A DNA stretch of 64,000 nt from Calliphora vicina (lineage: Eukaryota; Arthropoda; Insecta; Diptera; Calliphoridae), in NCBI RefSeq assembly GCF_958450345.1, contig NC_088780.1, forward strand, positions 27,117,667-27,181,666, read 5' to 3'. Of this stretch, positions 38,430 through 47,760 are shown piece after piece. Position numbers and translations under genes: made by a program. Within the stretch, counting starts at the first letter, position 1. Every line of letters begins with the position of its first letter. A model generated the notes under the pieces. That model made no database searches and was not told the origin of the DNA. It saw only the letters and a list, made by a program, of their open reading frames with translations.

Positions 38430-39170
38430 ATTTCCAAAGAGGCTGTAATTAATTCGAATGTAACTTTGAACGATGAAACTGCACAGAATGGGTGGACTAC
38501 TGAATCCACCTGTGCTACCGGGAGGTCGACCTTCTCCGTATACGATGTCGACAGGTCAAGCCTATTTATAGATTTACATCGTGAGCAAGGAAGACTAATT
38601 TCTTATTTTATTACTGCGTAATTGAAAAAAATCGTAGAAGGATGGGTCTACGGTTTATCGATTACTGTAGAAACTGCCGAAATGAAAAAAGAGAAGGAGC
38701 TTGTGTGTTCTGATATAACTTTGAGCCTATGCGACTGGGAGGACGGCCTGCAATGCGGGCAGGACGAACGAACTTATAGAATTCCGTCGTGAGCAAAAAA
38801 GGCTAATTGTGTGTTTTATTACAGGATGCTGCATAATTGAAACACATCCTAGAAGGATGGGCTTTCGGTTTAATGATTACTGCAGAAGCTGTCGAAGTGA
38901 AAATGAAGAGGATACTATGTCTCACATATTCTGCAATGTCCGGCTCTGACAAATTTGAGGAGCCGTACTTTTGGATGAGTTATCAAGGATGACACTGGGA
39001 CGCATCCATTCCTTCATAAGATAATGTGGTTGGTTCATCCGGGAAACGACGGGTGTGGTATAAATATCCTGCTGTTTGCATCTGAATTGGTCACATTGGG
39101 ATCAGCTATGAATGAACCCAAGTGAGTTGCTGGATGTGTAGCTGCCCATGGAATCTAACCTAACTTTGAG
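38430..39170 (+). pseudogene. 3' end of an I/R1-type LINE (zinc-knuckle region), duplicated
   Basis: Near 38855 the frame reads RMGFRFNDYCRSCRSENEED, then TMSHIFCNV. This is the CX2C...HX4C motif that follows the RNase H domain in I/R1-type LINE polymerases. A diverged copy about 213 bp upstream reads RMGLRFIDYCRNCRNEK near 38643. The segment up to about 39170 keeps the typical tail (LLDELSRMTLGRIHSFI). Both copies contain stops. Confidence 0.7.
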
Positions 39171-39223
39171 CGATAAAATTAATTTTTCCTACTGTAAAGA
39201 GTTTGAAATATGTATAAATTTTA

Positions 39224-39379
39224 GGGCACTGCTACACGTTCAATATATATTGTGATATTTAAGTTGCGATCTGGACTTCAGAATATTAGTCTATTCCGCG
39301 ATCCATCAAAGCTACACGTTCAATAAATATCATCGAGACTCGATCGCGGTCAATATACATTGAATGTGCAGCAGTGCCC
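39224..39379. mobile_element. PIF/Harbinger-type MITE
   Basis: This 156 bp element has imperfect inverted repeats of about 30 bp (GGGCACTGCTACACGTTC at the left, complement of GAATGTGCAGCAGTGCCC at the right). It is flanked by TTA at 39221-39223 and 39380-39382. A 3 bp TTA duplication and GGGC ends fit PIF/Harbinger. Confidence 0.8.
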
Positions 39380-40139
39380 TTAAGGCTTTCATAGTGTTAA
39401 AGAAGAGATTTTAGTATGCGACTTTTTAGATAGTGATAAGAAGCAAAGATATGCATATGTTTTCTATACAATATGCAACATTTCTCCTTTTTCTTCCGAT
39501 AATATCCAAAATTAACTTAAACTTAATTTGTTAAGCTAATTTTAATATAGTTTTATTTTTAGCTTTTTCAACAGAAATTCAATTAACAAACATTCCACCA
39601 TATAATGACCAAGAAAAGTGCGATGTTATAATTACAGTTACAGTTCATAGCATTTCATTTAAAAACAAAGCAAATCAAATGACCTTTTTAAATGTATCAA
39701 TTAAAGTATAATATCGTGGACATACAAATATAATTCGTGGAGGACATTTTCAGTTGAGTGCTTTAATTTGCTACATTTCTACAATACAAAATTATCATTT
39801 TCAATTTCGTTTTATTTTGTATATGTATGTACTCTACTTAAAAACATCCTTGGCATTTTATGGCCTTGTAAATTGTTAACAAAATTCTGCTTATTTTCTG
39901 GTCTTTGATATTAATAACAGTTATTTATAATAGAAAAAATATTTAGTGCCTGTATTCATACATTTATATTTCATTTTGTATTTTTGTGTCTTTTGTGTTT
40001 TGTTCTAATTACTATAATCATAGCCATTTGAAATTCATAATTTGTTTGTTTTTTTGATTTTTTCCCCCTCATAATATACAGAATTTGGTTTTTGGTTGTA
40101 CTATGTATTTTATTGGTTGGTTGGTTTTATTGTACATAC

Positions 40140-40348
40140 CTTGACCGGGGTGTATGTCAATGTTGAGCCTTGTGCTGAATGTGCTCGAAAACCACTTTGT
40201 GGCATGTCAAATGTTTCAGCTGTATTATTAAATGACCATTTAAAATTTTCGGGAGGAGGAAAGGCATCCACTTCACATAAAATTTCGGCCGCTTCATTGC
40301 GAGCCACACCATAGATTTTCTTTTGATCCGGTCGACAAATGGGTTTAT
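40140..40348 (-). CDS. Ig-domain exon of a Sidestep (Side)-family cell-adhesion receptor (downstream exon)
   Basis: This exon encodes the first half of the next Ig domain, 69 residues after a split tyrosine codon. Seen: KPICRPDQKKIYGVARNE, then the first domain cysteine in EILCEVDAFPPP, the core tryptophan in FKWSFNN, a possible N-glycosylation site (NNT), and GSTLTYTPVK at the end. The acceptor is TTTCTATTTACAG just above 40348, and the donor is AAG|GTATGT just below 40140 (phase 0). Its two leading bases complete the codon left by the exon at 56356, so splicing across the 16,007 bp intron keeps the frame. The second cysteine of the domain must lie in a further exon below 40140, which I did not find. 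A CRP-containing linker followed by IYGVAR is, to my memory, typical of Side proteins. Both exons show constraint in a region otherwise full of broken frames, so the gene is probably functional. Confidence 0.9.
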
Positions 40349-41469
40349 CTGTAAATAGAAACAAAACAGAAAATGAATTAATTTATTGCTTTTTTCAATT
40401 AATTTTAAATGAAAAAATTTTTTATTGAAATGATTTTTAACTGATGGCGTATGATTAATTTTAATTTATTTTATTTCAATATTCAGTATAACTCTTACAT
40501 CCTTTTTTTAATTTTTGTTAAATTTTTTAATTTAAATTCTATAAATATTGAAATACTCATTATCTCTTCTAGACATTTTATACTTTCAAGAATTCTTACT
40601 TGACCTCATGCCTTGCTTCTATACAGCAATATGAGAAATCCTTAAGAATGAATTTCCTAAGAAATTTTTTTGTACAGCTTGTCATTTTATTTTCTATATC
40701 TGTACTATTTCTTCTTTTTTTTTATTCTAGACCAAGATTTTTTTTGTATAAAAAAACCAGGAAAAACTTATTCACACCACGTCAACACACAAGATAAAAA
40801 AAAAAAAGAAAAAACTAAATGGGAAACTTTACGGCTATTGCACAGTTATTGACAAGAAGAGTTTGAAAAATGTCAAAATAAAATAAAGGATATTTTTTTT
40901 GCTTCAGCTTCTATATGGCCACAGTAGTTCAAGGAGCAGCTCACGAGAAAGACAACAAAATTGTTTTGCTGCAAAAAAAAACTTTTTCATACAGATAAAA
41001 GAGTAGAAAAAAAACTTTACTAAACCTAAATGATAAAACTTGAAGAATTCTAAAAGATTTGTTTTAGTATAAAATTGTGTTTGTCTTTAAGTACCAAAAT
41101 GTCTATTGCTTTTCTCCATTTCTTTTATTAAATTCAATAAACGCCAAGAACGCTTTATGGGAGTAAAAACCAAAAAATTTAATTTAATTTGCTTTTTTTA
41201 AAGAAAAATATAGTTGGCAAAAATAATGGCTTTTTTAAAGTTTAAACATAAATTAATTATGGCAAGAGAGTAACAGAAATTTTATAAATTGAGGTCGTTT
41301 ATAGGAAACTGTTAAATGAAAGAAGTTGTTTGTTAAAAAATCAATGATTCGGAAATGAAAAGATTTGAAATAGAAAATTCCTATTTGCTGAACTAACCAG
41401 AACATAAACAATTGGACACATGTTGGGAAACAAATAGATAATTATCGAAGCAAATGACACAAAAATAAG
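40349..41469. other. Intronic sequence next to the exon, no gene seen
   Basis: AT-rich. The first bases above 40348 form the polypyrimidine tract of the splice acceptor on the minus strand. No branch point could be fixed with confidence. Confidence 0.6.
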
Positions 41470-41520
41470 AGACAGGGTATGTAGAGAAAGTCCACAAGGT
41501 ATTATCTTATCTCCTTTGAT
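41470..41520 (+). pseudogene. LINE reverse-transcriptase motif fragment
   Basis: One frame reads RVCRESPQGIILSPLIL, resembling the SPQGGxLSPLL block of LINE reverse transcriptases. It lies just upstream of the ORF1 leader, so it is either the end of a different insertion or a rearranged piece. A similar piece lies at 46770-46810. Confidence 0.5.
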
Positions 41521-41689
41521 ACTGGTAAGAAATGGTTTCTATAGAGAAAAACAATTGTAATATCCATTCAATTATTTGTTTATAGAGAAAAACGATTTGT
41601 TTTTATTAATTATATAATTCTTTGGCATAAATGTTTAATATATTGTGCTTCCTTTGAAATTGTCGTTACTATAGATCCTTCTTGTATCT

Positions 41690-42740
41690 TTGCGATAAGA
41701 ATTTAATGGACGAAGCTTCTAATAGAGGATTCGAGAGCTCCCGTATTCCGCGACCTCAGTAAGCTAGGTCGACACCGTTCTGAAATGGCTCACGGGTAAA
41801 TGCTGGGGCCACCTCCGTCCCGTTAAAACCCTGGCATGGCTCGTGGAACGCTCGAAGTCTGCAGTCTAATATTGTGTCCGATCTGGCTCTGAACGCTAAC
41901 TCTCATAAGGATTGGAGTCAACCCTCGCGAGAACCTCACTGTTTTTCAAAGGGACCCTCATATTAATGAGGACAACTACACAAATGTAGACGGAGATAAC
42001 GGCTACGAGCGGGGACCCAATAGCACGAACATGAACCAACAATTCAACAATGAAAGAGTAAACCCTTTCCAATCTAACGGAAATACACCGAAATCACCAC
42101 TTAAGGGAGATGAAAAAACGTCAACAGTGAGGGCAAATGAGCCAACAGAAGAAGAAATAAATGCATATATCTGCATAGAGCAGACCCCATGCACCACGCA
42201 CGAGAAGACATCCGAAGTCGATTTCAACACTGTCGATCCCCTTGCAGAGAAAGCTTCTTCAACCTACAACTAACCTAGGCAAGAATTCATCATCAAAATG
42301 AGACTTTCAGAGGAAGAATCCTTGACGAAGTGCCGAAGCATTCTAGGAAAGATGAGAGCGACCATGAGTTTTAGAGTTGACGAACTACTGGACATAATCG
42401 CCGACTACCGAAGAAACTGGAAAACAGCAGAGGAGGAAAGGGAAGTGATTAAACCCAACAAGGTGCTGCAGATCTGCCAAGATACTCCAACGATATTACG
42501 CAACAAAAGAAGCACACTTAGTCCAGCGGAAACTAACCCAAAGAAAAAACATAAGAAGAAAACTAGCGGAAACCTTACAGCAGTAGCACCTACAGAAACT
42601 CAAACCGAGGACGCACCAGAAACAAGAAGAGGCAAAAAAGATCGAAGAAACCTAAGAAACGACCCGATGCTGTTGTTATAAAACCTCGAGACGGTCACAG
42701 CTACGCGGATGTCTTGAAAAAGCTCAAAACAGTATCAAAA
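41690..42740 (+). mobile_element. 5' part of a non-LTR retrotransposon (leader plus ORF1)
   Basis: This stretch is clearly richer in G+C than its surroundings. A leader of about 340 bp precedes the ORF1-like frame starting at 42031. It is truncated on the right by the hexamer array at 42741. The signature IKPRDGHSYADVLKKLK near the array edge is typical of Gag-like ORF1 proteins of I/R1/LOA-type LINEs; the clade is a tentative assignment. Confidence 0.72.
42031..42740 (+). pseudogene. Broken Gag-like ORF1 of an I/R1/LOA-type LINE
   Basis: ORF1 products of such elements bind RNA and package the retrotransposon transcript. One frame runs from ATG 42031 (MNQQFNNERVNPF) to a stop at 42271-42273. 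It resumes in the same frame with MRLSEEESLTKCRSILGKM at 42298 and runs to 42681. It has a lysine-rich stretch (NPKKKHKKKTSG) and an acidic/basic low-complexity tail. From about 42669 the family signature continues one frame over: DAVVIKPRDGHSYADVLKKL. So there is one in-frame stop and one frameshift, and the 3' half with any zinc knuckles is replaced by the TTAGTA array. No CCHC motifs are visible in what remains. Alternatively the stop at 42271 could separate two short frames, but the shared frame favours a decayed single ORF. Confidence 0.68.
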
Positions 42741-43109
42741 TTAGTATTAGTATTAGTATTAGTATTAGTATTAGTATTAGTATTAGTATTAGTATTAGTA
42801 TTAGTATTAGTATTAGTATTAGTATTAGTATTAGTATTAGTATTAGTATTAGTATTAGTATTAGTATTAGTATTAGTATTAGTATTAGTATTAGTATTAG
42901 TATTAGTATTAGTATTAGTATTAGTATTAGTATTAGTATTAGTATTAGTATTAGTATTAGTATTAGTATTAGTATTAGTATTAGTATTAGTATTAGTATT
43001 AGTATTAGTATTAGTATTAGTATTAGTATTAGTATTAGTATTAGTATTAGTATTAGTATTAGTATTAGTATTAGTATTAGTATTAGTATTAGTATTAGTA
43101 TTAGTATTA
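42741..43109 (+). repeat. (TTAGTA)n hexamer array, left segment
   Basis: About 61 near-perfect tandem copies of TTAGTA, starting directly after LINE ORF1 sequence and ending at the DD37E insertion. It is in register with the segment beginning at 44414. Long open frames of Leu-Val, Thr-Asn or Ile-Leu repeats here are by-products of the hexamer and not genes. Confidence 0.97.
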
Positions 43110-43136
43110 AGGAGTGAGATCGAAAAATTCTTAACA
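43110..43136 (+). repeat. Left terminal inverted repeat of the DD37E element
   Basis: These 27 bp beginning AGGAGTGAGATCG are exactly the reverse complement of 44387-44413. The repeats diverge immediately inside (TACATA here against CACGTT at the other end), which fixes the length. Confidence 0.93.
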
Positions 43137-43243
43137 TACATATATGTTTATAAAAAAGAAACCACTAAACTTACAGCTTTAATTTTTTTTTTATTTGATT
43201 GAAATTATTATTACAATTTACAAAAAAAATTATTTTTATAGTT

Positions 43244-44257
43244 TTAATCACTATCACTAGTGATGAAATTTTGAACCTTTTTCGGAAACCCTTCCATTAA
43301 CGTTTTTATAGTGCTTTCTGTCACTTTGCTCGAACATGTAGTCCATCTCCGTTTAAAATCTACCACACTTTTGGACACCTTTTTTGTACTCTTCAATTCT
43401 CTTTTAACAAGAGCCCAATATCTCTCCACTGGCCTTAGCTCCGGGCAGTTTGGAGGATTTGCCTCTCTTGGTACAAATACCACATTATTGTTCTTGTACC
43501 ACTCAAGGGCTTGTTTGCCATAGTGACAGGATGCCAAGTCAGGCCAAAAATAAGTGGACACATTATGAAGTCTTATGAATGGAAGCAGCCTTTTTTGTAA
43601 ACATTCCTTGATGTAAATTTCGGTATTTATAGAGCCCGTTGTAACAAATGAGTGGCTTCTTTTGCCGCAACTGCATATTGCTTGCCATACCAAGAACTTT
43701 CTGGGAAATTTTGTCTGCTTTTGGGTCCTAAACTTTTCTTCAACATTCCCTCGAGCATCAGCAACATAAAATTTTTGACCTGGAAGTTGCGAAAAATCTG
43801 CCAGAACATACGTTTCGTCATCCATTATGCAGCAAGAATATTTTTTTATAAAACTTGACTTCAATTTCCGTGCTCTGTTTTTGGCCTCTAAATTTTTAGT
43901 AGCGTTCCTGTCAGGAACTTTTTGAGCCTTGTATGTTTTTAAACCTGCATTAGCTTTAACTTTTCGTACCAAATAGTCCGAGCACTGAGCTAACCGGGCT
44001 GCTTTCCTACCGGATGTGTTAGGAGCTCTTTTGAAAATGCGTTCTATTTTTTTGGCTTTAGAAACATCATGTGGACCATTCCTTCTACCTGAACCAGGTT
44101 TTCTATCAACTGACAAGTTCTCCCGGTACTGTTTAATAACATTGGAAACAGTTTGACGGCAGACCTTTGTATGCTTGGCCAACTTTTTGTAAGACCAAGT
44201 TGGGTTTTGTTGAAAATATTTAATAATTTCAGTACGCACTTTTTTCTGGTCACTCAT
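43244..44257 (-). CDS. DD37E Tc1/mariner transposase, apparently intact
   Basis: A 337-residue cut-and-paste DNA transposase. I chose the start at MSDQKK (44257) because the upstream extension to 44350 is AT-rich and lacks family character. Seen in order: an N-terminal helix-turn-helix (about residues 8-45, with SYKKLAKHTKVCRQTVSNVI); a basic GSGRRNGP linker; a second helix-turn-helix (about 70-115); then the catalytic core. The first acidic residue is the Asp before Glu in CCIMDDETYVLADF. The second is in YFWPDLASCHYGK. The third is the Glu of PELRPVERYW. Counting gives 37 residues between the second and third, the DD37E spacing known from mosquito ITmD37E and related elements. No stop or frameshift is visible, and the length matches the family's usual 330-350 residues. 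It ends NFITSDSD. It is encoded on the same strand as the host gene and could be read as part of the intron. Whether it is active is an inference from integrity only. Confidence 0.93.
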   Translation of the reverse strand: MSDQKKVRTEIIKYFQQNPTWSYKKLAKHTKVCRQTVSNVIKQYRENLSVDRKPGSGRRNGPHDVSKAKKIERIFKRAPNTSGRKAARLAQCSDYLVRKVKANAGLKTYKAQKVPDRNATKNLEAKNRARKLKSSFIKKYSCCIMDDETYVLADFSQLPGQKFYVADARGNVEEKFRTQKQTKFPRKFLVWQAICSCGKRSHSFVTTGSINTEIYIKECLQKRLLPFIRLHNVSTYFWPDLASCHYGKQALEWYKNNNVVFVPREANPPNCPELRPVERYWALVKRELKSTKKVSKSVVDFKRRWTTCSSKVTESTIKTLMEGFPKKVQNFITSDSD

Positions 44258-44386
44258 TTTAATCAGATTAACAAAAAAATTAATATAATTGACATTACAC
44301 ATAATAACTGACATGTTTTTCAAAGGTAACTTGATCAAAAAAAAATTCAAATAATACTTGGGTTAAAAAATGTAATGAAAAACGTG

Positions 44387-44413
44387 TGTTAAGAATTTTT
44401 CGATCTCACTCCT
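44387..44413 (-). repeat. Right terminal inverted repeat of the DD37E element
   Basis: Perfect mate of 43110-43136. It ends CACTCCT just before the TA duplication at 44414-44415. Confidence 0.93.
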
Positions 44414-46368
44414 TAGTATTAGTATTAGTATTAGTATTAGTATTAGTATTAGTATTAGTATTAGTATTAGTATTAGTATTAGTATTAGTATTAGTATTAG
44501 TATTAGTATTAGTATTAGTATTAGTATTAGTATTAGTATTAGTATTAGTATTAGTATTAGTATTAGTATTAGTATTAGTATTAGTATTAGTATTAGTATT
44601 AGTATTAGTATTAGTATTAGTATTAGTATTAGTATTAGTATTAGTATTAGTATTAGTATTAGTATTAGTATTAGTATTAGTATTAGTATTAGTATTAGTA
44701 TTAGTATTAGTATTAGTATTAGTATTAGTATTAGTATTAGTATTAGTATTAGTATTAGTATTAGTATTAGTATTAGTATTAGTATTAGTATTAGTATTAG
44801 TATTAGTATTAGTATTAGTATTAGTATTAGTATTAGTATTAGTATTAGTATTAGTATTAGTATTAGTATTAGTATTAGTATTAGTATTAGTATTAGTATT
44901 AGTATTAGTATTAGTATTAGTATTAGTATTAGTATTAGTATTAGTATTAGTATTAGTATTAGTATTAGTATTAGTATTAGTATTAGTATTAGTATTAGTA
45001 TTAGTATTAGTATTAGTATTAGTATTAGTATTAGTATTAGTATTAGTATTAGTATTAGTATTAGTATTAGTATTAGTATTAGTATTAGTATTAGTATTAG
45101 TATTAGTATTAGTATTAGTATTAGTATTAGTATTAGTATTAGTATTAGTATTAGTATTAGTATTAGTATTAGTATTAGTATTAGTATTAGTATTAGTATT
45201 AGTATTAGTATTAGTATTAGTATTAGTATTAGTATTAGTATTAGTATTAGTATTAGTATTAGTATTAGTATTAGTATTAGTATTAGTATTAGTATTAGTA
45301 TTAGTATTAGTATTAGTATTAGTATTAGTATTAGTATTAGTATTAGTATTAGTATTAGTATTAGTATTAGTATTAGTATTAGTATTAGTATTAGTATTAG
45401 TATTAGTATTAGTATTAGTATTAGTATTAGTATTAGTATTAGTATTAGTATTAGTATTAGTATTAGTATTAGTATTAGTATTAGTATTAGTATTAGTATT
45501 AGTATTAGTATTAGTATTAGTATTAGTATTAGTATTAGTATTAGTATTAGTATTAGTATTAGTATTAGTATTAGTATTAGTATTAGTATTAGTATTAGTA
45601 TTAGTATTAGTATTAGTATTAGTATTAGTATTAGTATTAGTATTAGTATTAGTATTAGTATTAGTATTAGTATTAGTATTAGTATTAGTATTAGTATTAG
45701 TATTAGTATTAGTATTAGTATTAGTATTAGTATTAGTATTAGTATTAGTATTAGTATTAGTATTAGTATTAGTATTAGTATTAGTATTAGTATTAGTATT
45801 AGTATTAGTATTAGTATTAGTATTAGTATTAGTATTAGTATTAGTATTAGTATTAGTATTAGTATTAGTATTAGTATTAGTATTAGTATTAGTATTAGTA
45901 TTAGTATTAGTATTAGTATTAGTATTAGTATTAGTATTAGTATTAGTATTAGTATTAGTATTAGTATTAGTATTAGTATTAGTATTAGTATTAGTATTAG
46001 TATTAGTATTAGTATTAGTATTAGTATTAGTATTAGTATTAGTATTAGTATTAGTATTAGTATTAGTATTAGTATTAGTATTAGTATTAGTATTAGTATT
46101 AGTATTAGTATTAGTATTAGTATTAGTATTAGTATTAGTATTAGTATTAGTATTAGTATTAGTATTAGTATTAGTATTAGTATTAGTATTAGTATTAGTA
46201 TTAGTATTAGTATTAGTATTAGTATTAGTATTAGTATTAGTATTAGTATTAGTATTAGTATTAGTATTAGTATTAGTATTAGTGTTAGTATTAGTGTTAG
46301 TATTAGTATTAGTATTAGTATTAGTATTAGTATTAGTATTAGTATTAGTATTAGTATTAGTATTAGTA
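44414..46368 (+). repeat. (TTAGTA)n hexamer array, right segment
   Basis: About 325 copies of TTAGTA in an almost perfect run. The only variants I noticed are TTAGTG units near 46283-46296, close to the right edge. With the left segment the array is about 2.3 kb. Its uniformity points to recent expansion or ongoing homogenisation, and its true length may be misassembled. Confidence 0.97.
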
Positions 46369-46399
46369 ATGTTGATGGATTGAATTTTAAACCTGCAAG

Positions 46400-46740
46400 T
46401 TACAATATGATTTCGGTCGTGTGACCGCCGAGGCCATGACGAAACCTGGAGGCCCCATATTCACACACCCTTGTTATGAAAAATTCATATTGAATGATAT
46501 CTACAAAAACTAAATGTTTGGTGCGCTTTATGGGCTGGCGGACTCATTGCACCACATATATTCACAAATAACGATGATCAGAACCTTACAGTTAACGGTG
46601 AGCGGTATCTTTTGCATGCCTTAATTGCAAGGTATTAGTATTGCAGACATGTGACTTCAGCACGATGGTGCTGCATGTCACGCAGCTAGAAATATTTGGC
46701 GAACGAATAATTTCACGAAATGGACCTGTTAACCGGCTAT
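46400..46740 (+). pseudogene. IS630/mariner-type transposase relic (QQDGATCH family)
   Basis: Broken frames read VWCALWAGGLIAPHIF-like sequence, then LQHDGAACHAARN and, one frame over, FGERIISRNGPVN. These match the conserved catalytic block, with the second Asp inside QQDGATCH, of a widespread insect IS630/Tc1-mariner transposase family. Stops and at least one frameshift disrupt it, and there are no recognisable termini. Confidence 0.68.
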
Positions 46741-46749
46741 AATGCGTTA

Positions 46750-46915
46750 AAGTATGAAGTACAAAGTATGTATGGGTAGCCCACAAGGTGGTATTTTATC
46801 TCCCCTAAAATTGTTAACTTCCGTATATAGTCTAATTAGTTTTATATACAATGAAAGTTTCAAATGCATTTGTTATGCAGCTGATGTTACGATATAGATT
46901 AAACGAAGGATCGCA
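46750..46915 (+). pseudogene. LINE reverse-transcriptase fragment
   Basis: One frame reads GSPQGGILSPLKL, then CICYADVTI. This is the SPQGG block followed by a degenerate YADD box in which the second catalytic Asp is replaced (YADV). A stop follows soon after. It is a short piece of an I/R1-type LINE polymerase, possibly from the same element family as the ORF1 at 42031. Confidence 0.62.
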
Positions 46916-47079
46916 GCATATTATGTGAAAGAGCAAAAAGATATCTCAAAATATCATGCGATGGTGGGTGACTTTTTGGATAAAAAATTATTTTCCTTTT
47001 CAACATTGTCTGCTTTGAACTCTATGCAATTTGTCCTACGTTTCTCCAGTATTATTATCCATTTAAAAAAATAAGATTT

Positions 47080-47225
47080 GTCCAGGTCATCAAAATCGGT
47101 ATTTTATATTAGATGCTTTCATCGTTGGAGTCAAAACTGTTTTCGCAGAGAGTTTTCTTCAGGCTTGGAAACAATAAAAAGTCACTCGGTGATAAATCCG
47201 AAAAATAGGGTTGATTTTTTACATG
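47080..47225 (-). pseudogene. Mariner-type transposase C-terminal fragment
   Basis: The minus strand reads PYFSDLSPSDFLLFPSLKKTL, the block around the third catalytic Asp of mariner transposases (family form YSPDLAPCDFFLFPxLKxxL), then a stop. It is a different lineage from the mariner copies at 4863 and 49355. Sequence from 47226 to 47760 on either strand was not assigned. Confidence 0.6.
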
Positions 47226-47760
47226 GAAACTGCACATGTCTGTACTCCAAAGTGATCATTCAAAATTGAAGCCGCTGAGTCATGCATATGAAATCCACAA
47301 ACTCTCGTACTTTCAATCTGCACTTGGCCAATAACAAATCGTGAATTTTTAAGGTAGTAGGATGTCAAACACAAATTAATGACGCAGGTTATTCAAATTT
47401 TGACAGGAGTCAACTGACAAATGCCTGCTGACTGGTGAAATATGTAGCAGCCCTAGCCGAAATAAAATATTTGAAAATAGCTACGAAATGTTTTAATAAT
47501 TCCAACAAATTTTTTGGCCAAAAGCTGAATTTCCTTGAAGTTCGTCAATTTGAAATCATCCCCCATGATAAGATTTTAATTTTGTTGGTTATGAAGCTTT
47601 ACTCTCATTTCTCGAGTGGTGGCAAACTAAAGTCTTGTTTGAATTTTTGGACACTCTTTACAATATCTGTTGACAAACACCAAAATAGTTTTTCTCTCCG
47701 TTTTAGCAAGGAGTGCACCAAGTGCTATTTTGTAACAGAGCATTAATATTAAATTATAAT

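Larger units (their letters stand above)
43110..44413 (-). mobile_element. Complete Tc1/mariner-superfamily element, DD37E type
   Basis: The element is 1,304 bp. Perfect 27 bp terminal inverted repeats lie at 43110-43136 and 44387-44413, with the outer end AGGAGTGAGATCG. It is flanked by TA at 43108-43109 and 44414-44415. Removing the element and one TA restores the surrounding TTAGTA hexamer array exactly in register, so the insertion site and target duplication are unambiguous. It carries one transposase gene on the minus strand. Perfect ends, an open frame and a clean junction suggest recent insertion. Confidence 0.95.

Noticed and set aside
42741..46368. Telomere-like repeat
   Set aside because: TTAGTA resembles insect TTAGG or vertebrate TTAGGG only superficially; higher flies lack such telomeres and the array lies inside an intron.
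44386..46383. 665-codon open frame of repeating Leu-Val
   Set aside because: It is the automatic translation of (TTAGTA)n, which has no stop in this frame. The same holds for the Thr-Asn and Ile-Leu frames at 42701-43202.
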